Shown: in pieces, positions 12,303 to 24,526 of the stretch
Numbering within the stretch: position 1 is the first letter of the stretch
How the letters are laid out: each line of letters begins with the position of its first letter
Assembly: GCA_037178975.1 (NCBI GenBank)
Contig: JASJZH010000002.1
Coordinates: forward strand, 7,739,501-7,803,500
Direction: 5' to 3'
Length of the DNA: 64,000 nt
Origin: Oscheius tipulae
Lineage: Eukaryota; Nematoda; Chromadorea; Rhabditida; Rhabditidae
Notes under the pieces: model-generated
Databases searched by the model: none
Seen by the model: only the letters and a program-made list of their open reading frames with translations
What the model was told of the DNA's origin: nothing
Translations under genes and position numbers: made by a program

Positions 12303-13926
12303 GACGTCTAAAATTACTACTAGCTGTCTTTACTCAACCGTTTTGATATTAGCAACTATAGTGGAGCATATTTCATAGCTTTCATAGCGTTTTTCAGGAA
12401 AAATACGAGCAAAACCAGGGTGAAAACACGCTGAAAAAGTTGAAGGAAACTGAGAGAAATTCAAATGTTCAATTTTGCGCGCGGATTTGAAATTGGTCAA
12501 CTGCTTCCTTACCGATCATTTTATTGTTTTTTTTTGTTTATTTCCCTGCCACTTTTGAATACTTCATCTTCTGAAAAGATTGTAGACGTTGCGACAAACA
12601 ATACTCAACAGCTTGATCACAAAAACGACCAGCAACCCTCGTATATACGCCTTGGGAAGTCGCAGTCAGACACTAGGCAGTTTTACTTAAGATTAATTAG
12701 CTTTGCAGTGTTTTAAAAAGTAGTAGAGCAGAACAAGAAGTATAACTTTGCAGAACATCCTAAAACCGAAAAAATAATCTTTGTGCCTGAAAAATGGTCT
12801 GAAAGTTACGGTATTCTATTCCTGGGGAGAACTATAGTCGTTTTCAGTGAATTTACTGGTTCCTCCGGTGTCCTACACATGTTTGAAACCGAAGCCAGGC
12901 TATGACATCGTAGTGTAACACATCTGGTTATGCATAAGTGTTCCCCAGAGCCCCCAAAGAGGCATCTGGCAAGAAGGGGCACATGTTGACTATTCTCTCT
13001 CTCACTCTCTCTGTCTCTTTCTCCTTCCATATAATTGTACAGCCATAGAATGTCCTGTGATTATGGAGTCGAGTTTAAAGTGGTCCTTTAGTCTCTGTCT
13101 CTTTCTCTCTCCCTCTCACTGGCTACTTCTTCATTCCACGAGCCCTTGGCTTCCTTTACGAGACGAGAGACACAAATTGTGCATGTGCATCGACGGCAAT
13201 CTAATCACTGGAAGAAGACCTCATTTTCTCTCCCTCACTTATAAATAGAAGCCAGCAGGCTAGTTAGATGAGAGTCAGTCTATCTCTCTTATCTGGTTCT
13301 CTATCTCTGATTCTATCCCTGTCCCAGTCTCTCTGTCTCCATGTCTCTCTATTAATGATTCTGTTCCAGTCCTTGCCTATCTGCCTCCCTTATTCTCTGT
13401 TTCTCTGTCTCCCTATTATGTATACCTGTCTCTCCATCCTTTTGTACCTATCTTATCCCTGTCTCTGTCTCTCTAATTATATGGTATTCCATCTGCCTCT
13501 ATGGCTCATTACTATCCCTGTCACTTTTTCTCCTGCCTCCGTCTGACTCTGCGTCCCTGTCTCTGTTTCGTTGGTTTTGAAGGTTTCTGTCTCGATGTCT
13601 TTCTTATGTCTCACTATCTCTCCGATCCTCTGTCATTATCCCTGTCTGTCTCTCAATCCCTGAATATTACTGTCTCTCTATCTCTTTGTCCCGTCACTAT
13701 CCCTATCAATTTGTCTCAAACCAAAACAATATGTTTTCACTCTTGACTAGTCCGTGTCAGTCACTCATTTTCTACCCTAATCACTTCCCTCTGTCCCCCG
13801 TTCCTTCCAAAGCTGAACAACTGCAATAATTGCTTCCCGACACACCTCATTACGACCTCTTTGTGAGGTGAACTTTCTCCACAATTTTCATCTCCTGCCG
13901 TCAGTTCATGTTTCATGCATTTGCAG
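12303..13926. other. Intergenic with long CTGTCTCT-type tract
   Basis: 12470-12730 is AT-rich, with one copy of the small palindromic family at about 12720-12765. From about 12995 to 13740 the plus strand is dominated by imperfect CTCTGTCTC repeats. Open frames there reflect the repeat, not coding. An upstream exon of the next gene could hide here, but I cannot place it. Confidence 0.5.
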
Positions 13927-15093
13927 TTCCGCTAATTGGTAGCAGCGGCGACCTCACTCCTTCTCTCCCGAGACGCGACTCATGGATTTATGGCCAAATT
14001 TTCTGGAAGTTTCATAGGTAGGACTGATAGTGACAGAAACAGAGACACAGACACAAACAGTGATAGTGACAGTGACAGTTCTGTATATTCAGCATGGTAC
14101 AGCCGACTTCTTTGCCTCCACTTCCTGAACGTTTCGGCAGAAGACCTCCTCTGCTACTCCTGTTTCTCACTGAATTACCGGTACTTTCTATCCCTTCACC
14201 ACTCCAATATCGTCTTCAGATCCCAAGTAGCACCGAGAAACAGCCCACTGCCACCGCCACAGAACAAGAAGAACCTGTCGGAGGTGGTCACAGCTCTTAG
14301 GAGGGTCAGTAACAAAAAATTGGCTTTGGAGCTCTAATTTCAGTTAGGAAGAGTCCCACCCTTGTCCGATGGTTGTCCTGACGTGTCTCTCAACTCTCAG
14401 CCTTCGTTCATCAGTGCTCCGAGGATCGTCTGTCGGGGGAGGGAGCCTTTTTGTGCGAAGGTTACTTTCATGCACAAAGGTAAGAAGACAAAGAGACACT
14501 GGGTTACAGAGAGAGGCAGTAGAGAACACTCTGAACCAGGTTACAGTAATAATCGTAAATCTTAATTATACGCTTTTGTTTGAGTTTGAAATTCATCGAA
14601 GTATAACAGAAACATTGTAAAGTAGTTAATTAGTCTCCTAGCCAAATAGGATCGAGGGACAGAGAAATAGATGTAATCTTACACATTCGCAAGGGCCACA
14701 GTAAGACAGTCATGTTTATTGTGACCTTCACCTTGATTTCCAAGTCACAAACAAGACAGCTAGACAGTCACGTTGGTTGTGGCTCGAAATACGAATCCAC
14801 AGACTAGGCAAATTGACAGAGATGCAGATAGTCAGAAAGACAGAAACTGAGATAAACTGAGCTTCAGGAGAAAAAGTGGTCATACGAGACTGTTTCGACC
14901 ACATCTTCCCTGACAATATGAGGACAACCTTTCCAAACTACGGTATCTGTCTGGAGGACAGCATACGGTAGGCACTCTTTCAACATCTGACCTCTTTTCT
15001 CCAGGCACCGGTCGCTCCAAAACGCTTCACTTTGCACCTGTCAGAGTCACCTCTGCAACAGTTCCGCGTCCAGTCTCTTTCACTTTATTCTGA
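13927..15093 (+). CDS. Unknown protein, 3' part (N-terminus not found)
   Basis: Four exons join in phase: 13927-14017, 14220-14304, 14344-14479 and 15005-15093 (TGA). The translation is proline- and serine-rich with two cysteines (SDGCPD, RIVCRGREPFCAKV) and ends VPRPVSFTLF. I do not recognise the family. The first listed exon needs one base carried from an upstream exon that I could not locate in the repeat tract. An alternative is an ATG at 14094 right behind a TATTCAG acceptor, but that frame hits a stop before the 14344 exon, the only frame of which that stays open is the one used here. Its stop is 15 bp from that of the ADAL-type gene on the other strand. Confidence 0.45.
14500..14830. 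repeat. Intronic dispersed-repeat copy
   Basis: Same flank and core order as the copy at 10480-10770: GAACCAGGTTACAGTAATAA, an AT-rich spacer, CACATTCGCAAGGGCCAC, then two AGACAGTCA..GTTGGTTGTGGC units. A shorter copy with the same flank starts at about 541. Confidence 0.65.
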
Positions 15094-15108
15094 TTCTTTT
15101 GCTCGGGT

Positions 15109-16455
15109 TTAGTTGCTCATACATTGTTTGACTTTCTCATATTCGGCTCTGTTTCTGTCCAAGAAGGACATCTGGAGAGAGTCTTGGACAATTTTGCGGA
15201 GATCGACGCTGAAAGTGGACAAGGCCATGTCGTATTCTTTGGTAAGAGTAGTACCCATCAGACCACTATCATCTGTCTGAAAACTGGCTGTGTCTGTCAC
15301 TGTCACTTTCACTCACACAAACTGCCACCGGTAGTCCCCTTTCCTGCCAAAAACTGAAGTGAGAGTCGGCCGCAGTCTTCGTTGTCATACTCATCACATT
15401 CGAGGTCAGGCAGATCTCTGAATTGTGACTGTTGCTGAAGGAGTACATTCGACTAGCCAAAGGGAATCCGCTGCTCAACTATCTTTTGAACCCATCGATT
15501 TTCTTTATGCAGAAAGGTACCGTGACCAATGCGATCGGGACCGAGAGCCAGGAAGTCATCTACCTCGTCGAGACAGGTTTCGATCTGAATAACTGTTGAG
15601 ACAGGGAGATAGAGAGATTGAGAGACAGAGCGAGAGAAAGACATAGAGACAGAGAGTCTCAGAGACATAGGGACAGAGAAACAGAGATAGAGCAGATACA
15701 AGTCCCAGAGACATAGAGACAGAGAGTCACAGCGACGGGGAGGCAAAGAGACAGAGACAGTAACCATCCTTACCTCTGCAAGATGAATAGCCAGCTTCAT
15801 CCCCATTCCCTTAGCCTCTTCCAGCAGAGGAATGAACTTTCTTCCGTCTACGGAAGGATCTCCAGACAGATCAATCCCAACAATGAGACCAGAAACTGAA
15901 CAACGCTGTCACTTAAAAGCACAGTTGAAACTCACTGTCATTCTTGACCATTTGGACAGTTTCTCTAGCCTGTTCCACAGTCTGTCTTCTGTCAATGCTC
16001 AATAGAAGACGGACAACAATTGACAGATCGGAACAGGCTCTTATTCCATCCCGAACAGCCTCGACATAACTCTCTTTGCTAAAGCCAGGCCGATCTTTGG
16101 GGGTTGTCCTTAGCTCCAGGTAGACTGTGTTTTCTCGCGCGAAATCTTTGATGACATCAATTGTGGCCTGTTTGACCAATTCGTAGTTCGAAGTTACGGC
16201 CTGGATCAGTGGGAACAGTTGGAAAACTCTGAAAATTGAAAGAGGATCACTGTCACTCTCACTAACTTACTCGTCCATTGTCGAAGGACAGGTCAACATT
16301 CTCGGCACAGAAACATTCGTATCATTGGACATTTTGATGAGTTTTTGGATGGTCTCAATAGTCAAGCTCCCATTCAAATGAGCATGTAATTCCTGACAGA
16401 AAATTTGACAGAAATTGACACAGGAACTCACGATTTTCGGCATTTTTGCGGCCAT
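15109..16455 (-). CDS. adal-1: Adenosine deaminase-like protein (ADAL/MAPDA, N6-methyl-AMP deaminase type)
   Basis: Exons 16432-16455, 16271-16392, 15936-16228, 15774-15895, 15458-15584, 15317-15417 and 15109-15276 give 318 aa, close to the usual ADAL length. Landmarks are ELHAHLNGSL (metal-binding HxH), VYLELRTTP, VGIDLSGDP, KLAIHLAE (zinc His), GPDRIGHGTFL, EICLTSNV and TDDSG near the C-terminus (metal-binding Asp). Family members remove the amino group from modified AMP such as N6-methyl-AMP in the cytosol. To keep PFEICLTSN in frame, a 40-nt intron at 15418-15457 must start with GC instead of GT. The intron at 15585-15773 is filled with GACAGAGA repeats on the plus strand. The gene diverges from the YGGW peptide gene 211 bp away. 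Confidence 0.9.
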
Positions 16456-16625
16456 TTTCCAGTGCCAATCAACTTGCAAAATCGATAGCTAGTGCCTGGC
16501 CTGGCAGACAGAGATCATTGAACGGTCAGCTGGACGATGACGCGGCCGTGACCCATGATCGAAAGCTCGACATTTCGGGGAACACTGACGACGAATTCGG
16601 GAAATGTCTCACAAGACAGGGGCAG

Positions 16626-16633
16626 TATAAAAG
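16626..16633 (+). promoter_or_regulatory. TATA box of the YGGW peptide gene
   Basis: TATAAAAG at 16626-16633 lies 33 bp before the ATG at 16667, within the 211-bp spacer shared with the divergent ADAL-type gene. The spacing suits a short 5' leader on a highly expressed secreted-peptide gene. Confidence 0.55.
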
Positions 16634-16666
16634 TCCAAATCAGGGTCTGGCCAGAGTAAGTCAAAC

Positions 16667-16997
16667 ATGTCTCGAGCTCTTGTTCTCTTCGCTCTTCTTG
16701 CCTTGGCTGTGGCCTGTACTCTGGCAATGGATGTCGAGCAGGAGAATGTTGAAGAAGGGTGAGTATCCGTCTTTCTGTCTCGCTTCTCTCTCTTTGTCTC
16801 TCTTGCCTCTCTGTCTAAGGCAAAATCTGGTTTCCAGAAGCCATCTCCGAGCCAAACGATGGGGAGGCTACGGCTACGGCGGTTGGGGAGGTTACGGTGG
16901 CTGGGGAAGGCGTCGCTGGGGCGGTTATGGAGGCTACCCAATGTACGGAATGGGCTATGGATATCCCATGTACGGAGGCTGGGGATATGGACGTTAA
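16667..16997 (+). CDS. YGGW/GY-rich secreted peptide precursor (NLP / antimicrobial type)
   Basis: Two exons (16667-16758, 16838-16997) encode 83 aa. A signal peptide (MSRALVLFALLALAVAC) leads to a short acidic pro-segment and an LRAKR dibasic cleavage site. The mature part is almost only Gly, Tyr and Trp (WGGYGYGGWGGYGGWG, then RRR, then WGGYGGYPMYGMGYGYPMY). This is the architecture of nematode NLP-type peptides, some of which are antifungal and induced in the epidermis by infection or injury. The internal RRR may release two peptides; the final Gly-Arg could allow C-terminal processing. AATAAA lies at about 17037. There are no cysteines, so it is not a defensin. Confidence 0.85.
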
Positions 16998-17631
16998 GTA
17001 CTCTACAGATACCCAACAATGTCAGTGACATATCGATAATAAAGATACTCATTTTTATTTCTTCTACTTTCCAAGGATACTAGCCAGGTTTTGAGCTCCC
17101 TGATTTGAGAACTCTGTCCAAGAAATGGAGCCCAGAATTGTATTAAAGCTGAGCGAATGACCCTAAAAGATTGAACGATTTGAACTGTTCATACCGAGGA
17201 GGCCAAGTTTTGTTGCTGGTACCGAGTACGTTGATAGGGACGGAAAGAGTCAAAAGTTAGGGGACGGAACCTTAAATCTGAATCAGAGAGAGTAAGAGTT
17301 TACCTCGTGGAATCACTCTCAGCTACCAGTAGAGTCAGGAAGAGTAGGGGAGCAAACATGGAGAATGAATTCAGCGGCGTGTACGGACGACAATGATCAA
17401 AACATGAACATAACACGAGGATGAGTCTTTTGGAAATGTGACCATTGACAGTAAGTCTTTCTCTGTCATTTCGTTAAAGAAGAACAAACTGACCCATTCC
17501 CCTACTAACCCACACGTGACCAGTAAGAGCGATTGTGACCCTTCTTTGCATCGATCGGCACCTGAGAGAACAAGAACCACTTGCATTCCCCCTCTTATCT
17601 CTATCAGCTGACTAACAATTTTTCCTTCAGT
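16998..17631. other. Intergenic between peptide gene and P450 gene
   Basis: After the AATAAA at about 17037 I see no gene. The segment should contain the promoter of the P450 gene; I find no clear TATA box. A TTCCTTCAG acceptor ends at 17630, one base before the P450 ATG. Confidence 0.5.
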
Positions 17632-19424
17632 ATGAGTCTCCGACAAACTTCTCATCTACTCAGTGCGGTAGCTTCTTGTCCACATTTGGCCACTGCGACG
17701 ACCAGTCAGATCAAAGGTTTTGAGGAGGTACCCGGACCAGGCCTATGGGAACGAAGTGAGCCTGTCTCTCTGTCTCACTGTTTGTCTGTTATCTGTCTCT
17801 ATGGTCCTCTCTGTCAATACTCCAGATTCCAGGTAGCCACGACGTTTCACAAGAATATGCCCGTCTTCTACAGCTGTACGAAAAATATGGTCCCATTGTC
17901 AGAGTGAGGAAACCCTTTCAAGGATCCGTTGTCCACATTTTCGACCCAATCGACGCCGAGATTGTCTTTCGAACTGAGCGCAAGAATCCGCACATTGTTC
18001 CTCTCCAAGAGACAACTCAGAAGTACAGACAGTTGAGAGGAATGAACCCTGGACTGGGGAATCTGTGAGTCGCTGTCACTGTCATTGTCACTGTCAAACT
18101 TTAAGTAACGGAGACGAGTGGTACAGACTGCGATCATCTGTTCAGCAATCCCTTATGAGACCGAATGCTATTGAGAAGTACCTACCTTTTGTGGAAATGA
18201 CTGCCGGAGATCTAGTGGAGCACATTCGAAAGGAAAGTAACGATAAGGGAGAGGTGGACATGAAGAGAATAGCAGGGCGGTTAGCACAAATTCCTTATGT
18301 TGCATAGTTGGATTGACAGCTGGTCTCTCGAATCTGCTGGCCGGACAGTCTTTGAGACCCGTCTGGGAGCCATGGGAGAGAGACAGAACTGGGCTGACAG
18401 ACTGGTCGAAGTCAATTGGGAGGTTTTCAAACTTTCCGCTAGGTTAGTTACTGTCACTGTCCATGATCTATTTCATACTTTAGAATGAAGTTCGACTTTC
18501 CCTGGTTCCGATTCTTCTCGACACAAAGCTGGAAACGCATGGTCGCCCTGGAAGACGAGTTCTATGGCGAGGCCAACAAGCTCATGGACACGGCTCTTAC
18601 CGACTTGAAGAGTGTCGGCAACAAGATGTTGGTCTCTGAACTTATAGCCAAGAAGAGTCTGAACAGTTTGGATTTGAAAGTTATCATGCTTTCCCTGTTC
18701 ACGGATGGGTTGAGCACGGTTAGGGTTCAGAATAGACTACTACGTCCACTTTTAGACAGCTCCCATGCTGATCTATAACCTCTATTTCCTTTCCAAACAT
18801 CCGGAATCGCAAAAGGAGATCCGGAGGGAGGTTATGAAGGCTGGAGAAGGGGAGCTGACCTCAACTAAAAGGACCAAAATGCCTTATTTGAGAGCCTTCA
18901 TCAAGGAAACTTTTAGGATGTGTCCGATCGGTACAGAGGTGGGAGAGAGAGATATTGCGAGACAAAGTGACAGAGAGACTTAGAGATAGAGAGACAGGGA
19001 GATAGTGACAGAGAGACAAAGAGATAGAGGCAGTGATTAACCTGTTGACTTCCAGATCTCTCGAGTTCCTCAACAAGACATCGTCCTTGGAGGCTTCCGC
19101 ATCCCTGCCGGTACTCCCGTCGATGTTAATACCAACATTTTGTCCAAATCCGAGAGATTGTATCCGAGAGCCAGTCAGTTCGATCCGACCAGATGGCTCA
19201 GAGAGAACAAGGCTGGTGATGTCCATCCTTTCGCTTTCCTTCCTTTCGGCTTCGGTCCGAGGATGTGTGCTGGCCGAAGATTTGCTGAACAGGACCTTCA
19301 GGTTACTCTGTCCCGTCTAGTCGAAAATTTTGAGATTTCTCATGACCATGGTCCAATCTGTCAAACTTATGAGACCCTCCTGCTCCCCAAAGGTGATTGT
19401 CATTTCAAGTTCCGTGAGCTGTAA
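17632..19424 (+). CDS. Cytochrome P450, mitochondrial-clan type
   Basis: Exons 17632-17755, 17833-18064, 18106-18279, 18320-18442, 18484-18718, 18756-18938 and 19056-19424 give 479 aa. Seen are a basic/hydroxylated N-terminus with no hydrophobic anchor, the VPGPGLWE entry motif, I-helix DGLSTTA, ExxR as KETFRM (347-350), the PERF-like FDPTRW and the heme loop FLPFGFGPRMCAGRR with Cys near 428. The absence of a membrane anchor and the PFGFGPRMCAGRR form fit mitochondrial-clan P450s; nematodes usually have one such gene (CYP44), but orthology is my inference. Several introns are 37-41 nt. The ATG follows a TTCCTTCAG acceptor, suggesting trans-splicing. The stop is 24 bp from that of the next minus-strand gene. 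Confidence 0.93.
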
Positions 19425-19448
19425 GCTGTTTATAAACGAAGAACATGG

Positions 19449-20209
19449 TCACTGTTCCTTCTTGATCAGGGGCTGGGCCGAAGAGGTTGAAGCAGTTGGT
19501 GCGGTTCCCGCTTGGAGGGCCTTCTGCAAATGCTCTAGAAGTGTCTGTTCCTTTCTTTTTCTCTTGCACTCGTAGATGCAGGCGTAGATGACGACGCCGA
19601 GAATGAAGCTGAAGAGGACACCACCGGCCAGGCACAGAATAATGGCCTCGACGCTGGTCTTCTTCTCCTTCAAGGTGGCCTTGTTGTTCTAAAATAGTGA
19701 CTGTCTCTCTGTCTCAATGTATCTCTGTCTCCTGTCTCTCGTCCACTAACCTGTGTATAGTCGTCGTGGTGGAATTCCTTTGCCTCTTTCGTCCCAAAGC
19801 TGTAGCAGTCGTAGCCCGTCTTGCACTCCTTCTTGATGCATTTGACCACCTTCGTTTCCAGCTGGAAGTCGATCATCTGCTTGTTGAGCTCCTTCCAGTC
19901 CCGATTGCAGTAATCCCAGTCACAGTAGCAGGTCGCGTAGTGGTCATTGAGACGGCAGATCCTCGTCTCGTTGACAGTGCCATTCGCAGTGACTGTCGCG
20001 TAGGCCGTCTCCAGATCGTAGAGTCCGAGTCGGGAAGGAGCAGGTAGACAACCGAGATTGTAGAGATTCAGCTCCAGGATGCAGACATCTGTCTCGACCG
20101 TGTTACCCAGCTTGGTGGAGAAGCATTGAAGTCTGAAGCAATGTTCTTAAGTAGAGTTTACTTACGAGAAGACGAGGGCAGGGTAGAGCAGATAGAGCAA
20201 CAGTCTCAT
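19449..20209 (-). CDS. Type I single-pass membrane protein with Cys-rich ectodomain, unknown
   Basis: Exons 20166-20209, 19751-20132 and 19449-19688 give 221 aa. A signal peptide (MRLLLYLLYPALVF) is followed by an ectodomain of about 125 residues with roughly a dozen cysteines, including CYCDWDYCN, which resembles the closing pattern of three-finger (Ly6/uPAR or receptor-ectodomain) folds. Then comes one transmembrane helix (ILCLAGGVLFSFILGVVIYA), a basic stop-transfer (ECKRKRK) and a tail of about 40 residues. NGT and NET are possible glycosylation sites. Function is unknown: a GPI-less receptor-like or adhesion protein would fit. Its 3' end faces the P450 gene only 24 bp away. Confidence 0.75.
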
Positions 20210-23200
20210 GGCGACGCCTCTATTGAAATGGCACTTCCAGTTTAGAGTCTTACCAGCTGCCGGCGGCAGCTTCGCAGCCCTTTGGCCTTTGTTTAGAATT
20301 GACCACAGGCGGCTGCGCCGCTTCCCTATTAGCAGTTTCTTCTACAGCTGGCTTGTCCCCTTGTCTCTTGACATGAAATGACTTGTCAGCTTTTTTGGGT
20401 ATTAATGTTGACATGCAATTGTGCGGACACCATGACAGACGGACGGATAAAGACGTCTTCGACGGCTTCGCCATTCTTTTGCCATCAGTTTACATTAGCG
20501 GCTGCGCCGCTTCGTGGTTACAGAAATCTCCCAGTGGCTTCACTGTGATAAAAGCCAAGTTCTATAGCGCACCCAAAGTTGACCTGTCAACCAATTTAGG
20601 CAATAACTGTTTTTGAACAACAAAACTTTTGAACAACTAATTGGCTCGCTTCTGTTTCGTGGCCACGGACAAACAAACAAACAAACAAACAAAAAAACAG
20701 ACAAACAAAGAAACAGAGTCCGCCACAGAAACCATCGCGCTTTAGATAGTAGAGATGTTTGACATGTCAGTTCCTGTCAGAAGTTTAGCTTTGACATGCA
20801 AAGGCCTTTCCTGATTCTATCTCTATGTATCTCTGTCTCTGTCTCGCCGTCTCTCTATCTTTCTGTCTTTCTGTCTTTCTCTTCCTCTGTCCCTCTGTCT
20901 CTTTGTCTCTTTTTTTCTGTTTCTCTGATTCTCTGTCTCTCTGTGTCTCTCTATCTCTACGACTACTACTACCCAGCCGAGTACTGAACAACATGGCCAA
21001 GTCTCAAATTACACATCAAGCACACCTGCCCTGGCCTTTGTTCCGGCCGTAGCCCGTCCGTCCGCACAGTGACTTCCTACAATTAGTGACAGTCAGAGAG
21101 CAGAAAAAGACACGGAGACCAGTGCATATAATCGATGAGATGAATCATCAATATGCCTCGCCTCAGGGGCTGGCTTTGTCACTGTTTGCCTACGCCTCCT
21201 GACCGGGCCCACGCCTCCTATCAGTTCCTTTACTTTTTCGCATCTTCCTCCCAATTTCCGATGAGTTTCCGAGACAGGGGGGTCATATAATCGTCCTTCG
21301 CCCTCCGAAGAGTCTCCGATACAATAGAGGGCCGAAAGCGACACTCTCAATCATGCGTCCGAGGCCTCTTACCGCATTGTGCTGGACTGGTCTCTCTTCT
21401 AGATTACTCTCTGCGTGCAGATGTTTCGTGAGAGTAAGAGATAGAGAGAGACGGACGGCCTCATCTCATATTCTATGGAAAACCGAGACTCGGCTGGCAA
21501 GAACCACGCCTTATCGCCTCCTCTATCAATAGACATGGCCACAGGGTCAGCAATAGCTTTTGTTTGCTTTCAGTACATTGAGGAAAAACTTACTGTCTCT
21601 GTCTCCCTGTCAGCTGTTCCAACTTTCTCCCGACTAACCTACTCTCTCTCTCTCCCCAGCTATACTACCAGCTGAAAAACCGGTCAACGCAAATGCATAT
21701 CCTCGTGGATCTCATTGTGCCAGAAATGTGCTGCGCGAAAGTCTCGTCCTTTCACTTCCTAGTCCGTTACCAAGCACTCTGTCTCTCTCTCTTCATGTTT
21801 TCAGCCGACTGGTCACCTGACCATTTATGTATGCCCTTATCCGCCGTTGACCCTCTGCGGACCTGCCAGTCGGGGAATCGATTGCGATTAACCCTCACCG
21901 CTGCCTCCACCCGCACTGTCATCTATCAGACATGGCGTCTCTCTATCTCTCTGTCACTCTGTCTCTTAACCTCTCTATCTCTCTGTCTCTCCGTCTCACA
22001 GTCCTCAGCTGTATTTTGGCCCCAAAACAAGTTCCTTCAATCTGAGGACTTTTCCCTTATCGCGCCACTCGTTCCGCTTCATAAAAGCTTGCCGACAGCC
22101 TCACTTGTTGCAACAATATAGTGGTGCCGAACCAAAATAGGGAAAGAGCGGTCTCTCTTTAACACCTAATCGATCATCTTATGTTATGTGTTTCTTGAAC
22201 TGTCTTCTCGCGGCTATAATTTTCCGCCCGAGAGCTAAATCGATCATCGTCCTTTTTAGTGTTCACTCTTTTTACGGCCAGCCTCTCTCGGCAAATACGA
22301 GGTTGGTGTTTCTTATACGATTAGTCTGTTCTGTAAACGATGTATAACTATCCTAGACTTTATTTTGGTCTCTTTCAACTGGTCAGGGAAGCTTATAAGC
22401 TTGTATTTTTTTAACCTTCTATACAACGCTCAGTCTTCACGGCTTTGTTTCGGGTCGAAAACTGTATTTTTCTCCTTTCCGATGTGTTACAAACTTAGTG
22501 CAGATCAAGAGCTACAACTTTGCAGAACATCACTTCTTCAAAAAATCACTTCTTCTGTCTGTAAAACGTTCCGAGAAACTTAATCAAATTTGCGCGCTGC
22601 AATGAAAAGGCGGAACGTACTTTTGCCTACTGCTAATTTTGGCGCGCAGTTCAAATGCATCGAAGTGTTTTCGAAATGCCTAGCTGTTTTTCTGGTCAAA
22701 AACCACGCTTTGGAGCTTTTCGAAGTTTAGCAAAGTTGTAGAATTTCATCTGGACTACAACTTTGTAGAACACGCCAAACTCGAAACAATAGGTTTTAGG
22801 TCAGAAAACTGGGTATAACGTGAGATACCTTAATGACTTCGAGGCACTATAGTATTTTGCCTGTTTTGGACCGTTATATTATTTTATTTGAATTTCTAAT
22901 CGCACTGTTTTTGATTACGAAATGACACATACAGAGACTGTGACTCATACGTCCCTTGACCGTCACCTATACACACCCCTTGTTGTATTCGGAAGACACT
23001 TGATCACCATTTTTCCCTTGACTCTCTCTATTCAGTCTTGAATTCTAACACGTGAGCCAAATACCTATTCAGTTCAAAACCGTCCTTGACTTTCTCGCCT
23101 CATCTTCGGTCATCCGAGACAAAGCTCCCATGTAGGCAGGGGATTATACACTGTCATATTTGGGCTCTGTTACTCTCTCGTGCTACCTCCATCCCCTATT

Positions 23201-23216
23201 TTTCTATTTTTAGGGT
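20210..23216. other. Repeat-rich intergenic region
   Basis: No convincing gene. Two copies of GCGGCTGCGCCGC sit at about 20311 and 20501. An imperfect ACAA repeat lies at about 20670-20710, a CTGTCTCT tract at about 20815-20965 and another at 21940-22000. Small palindromic-family copies occur at about 22500-22530 and 22725-22785. Reading frames at 21470-22120 contain pyrimidine-repeat text and lack consistent splice structure. Confidence 0.5.
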
Positions 23217-24526
23217 ATGACCCAGTCGTTACTCGAAGAACCGACGACAAATCTACACACGCTTCTATCTGCTCAGGTCTTTGCAGAATTTGGGAATACG
23301 GTGGTGTTGAGACGATTTGGGACCACGGCACTAGGACAAGAGTACTGTATCTTCGCAAGGAAGAGAATATGGGGAGGATTTCAAACTCATATGGTAACAG
23401 CTAATATGAGGAATATTCCGTTCATCTCGAAGCCTTTCCCGGTGAGAATTTCTGTCAAGGGTAACACAGAGAGACAGAACGACAGAGATAGAGAGACAGA
23501 GACAGTACAAGCTGGCAAAAACTTCACCTGCCCACTGATTGTCTTTTAGGTGACAAGTACCCACCAAAGCCAAGAAGACGCCATGAAATTCGTGAACAGC
23601 TTCATGGCCAATTACTTGATCAAAAAACCAATGTTCTCCCTGGGACTCCAGCCAACCGGAACCAACATTCCTACAGGAAAAGATATGTTACAGTTGGACG
23701 AGGTCTCGACCAGTGTTCACGAATTCCCGGATCGGAGCCTACGAATTGGAGATGAGATCTACGTGGAATGTGTCCTTTCGGGCATCACTTTCTACCACTC
23801 GGGAATTTATGCTGGTCACGGACTGGTCTACCACTTCATGAGCAATACCCGTAAGTCTTGAATAATTTTCAAGTTCTTACCTTTTTTGGGGTAATATATG
23901 GCCAATCTTACATTTGAAGCAAAATGGTGTTTGAGGTTAAATCATCATTGTAGCATAGAACAAAGGTATAAGCCGATTTTTACATGCTCCCGCCAGTTTG
24001 AAAGGTCACGAAGTCAAGTAACGAATCAGGTATCCTACCCCCACTAGAACTTTTCTTGGTTCCAATTTCTAAAATCTGTTGGCTGTTTTTTTTCCGCAGT
24101 CTTCTTCTATTATAACTTTCTCGTCTTTTTCTATTTTTTTTTTGTCAAAAATTCAATTTTTCAGAAGAAGTCGACTCCGTCCTCATTTCCGCTCTTTCCA
24201 CATTTGGCCGTACCCCTGCTGCCGTCCTGCTCGAGGGCTGGTACGAGTTCGTGCATGCCTTGGCCGACTTCGAGGATCAGCCTCCAAGGATTTTCCGTGT
24301 TTCTCATCCTCTGATCTGTCGTTCTCCTGAAGAAATCCTGGAGGAGTGCAACCGGTTAAGGAAGGAATGGGATTGGTATGATATTCGGAACCGCAATTGC
24401 CAGCATTTTTCCTCTTTGTGCTCAACAGGAACCCCAGTCTCTTACGATATGGGTAACAATCTGAAGTATCTAGCCTGTACCCTGATGAGACCGACAGGAA
24501 TTATAGCTGCTAATCGAGTTAAATAG
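23217..24526 (+). CDS. LRAT-domain (NlpC/P60-like papain fold) protein
   Basis: Three exons (23217-23441, 23550-23850, 24165-24526) give 295 aa. The C-terminal two thirds carry the LRAT signature: FYHSGIYAGHGLVYHF with the first catalytic His, then the RNCQHFSS block with the nucleophilic Cys. Relatives include lecithin retinol acyltransferase and the HRASLS phospholipase/acyltransferases, which transfer acyl groups at membranes. The N-terminal ~100 residues (HTLLSAQVFAEFGNTVVLRRFG) are not recognised. No clear transmembrane segment is seen. The substrate cannot be told. The first intron is purine-rich GACAG repeat; the ATG lies three bases behind a TTTTTAG acceptor. Confidence 0.82.

Noticed and set aside
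18280..18307. A 28-nt intron in the P450 gene ending at GCATAG.
   Set aside because: The acceptor twelve bases further (GACAG, 40-nt intron) gives the same phase and a better match to the family.
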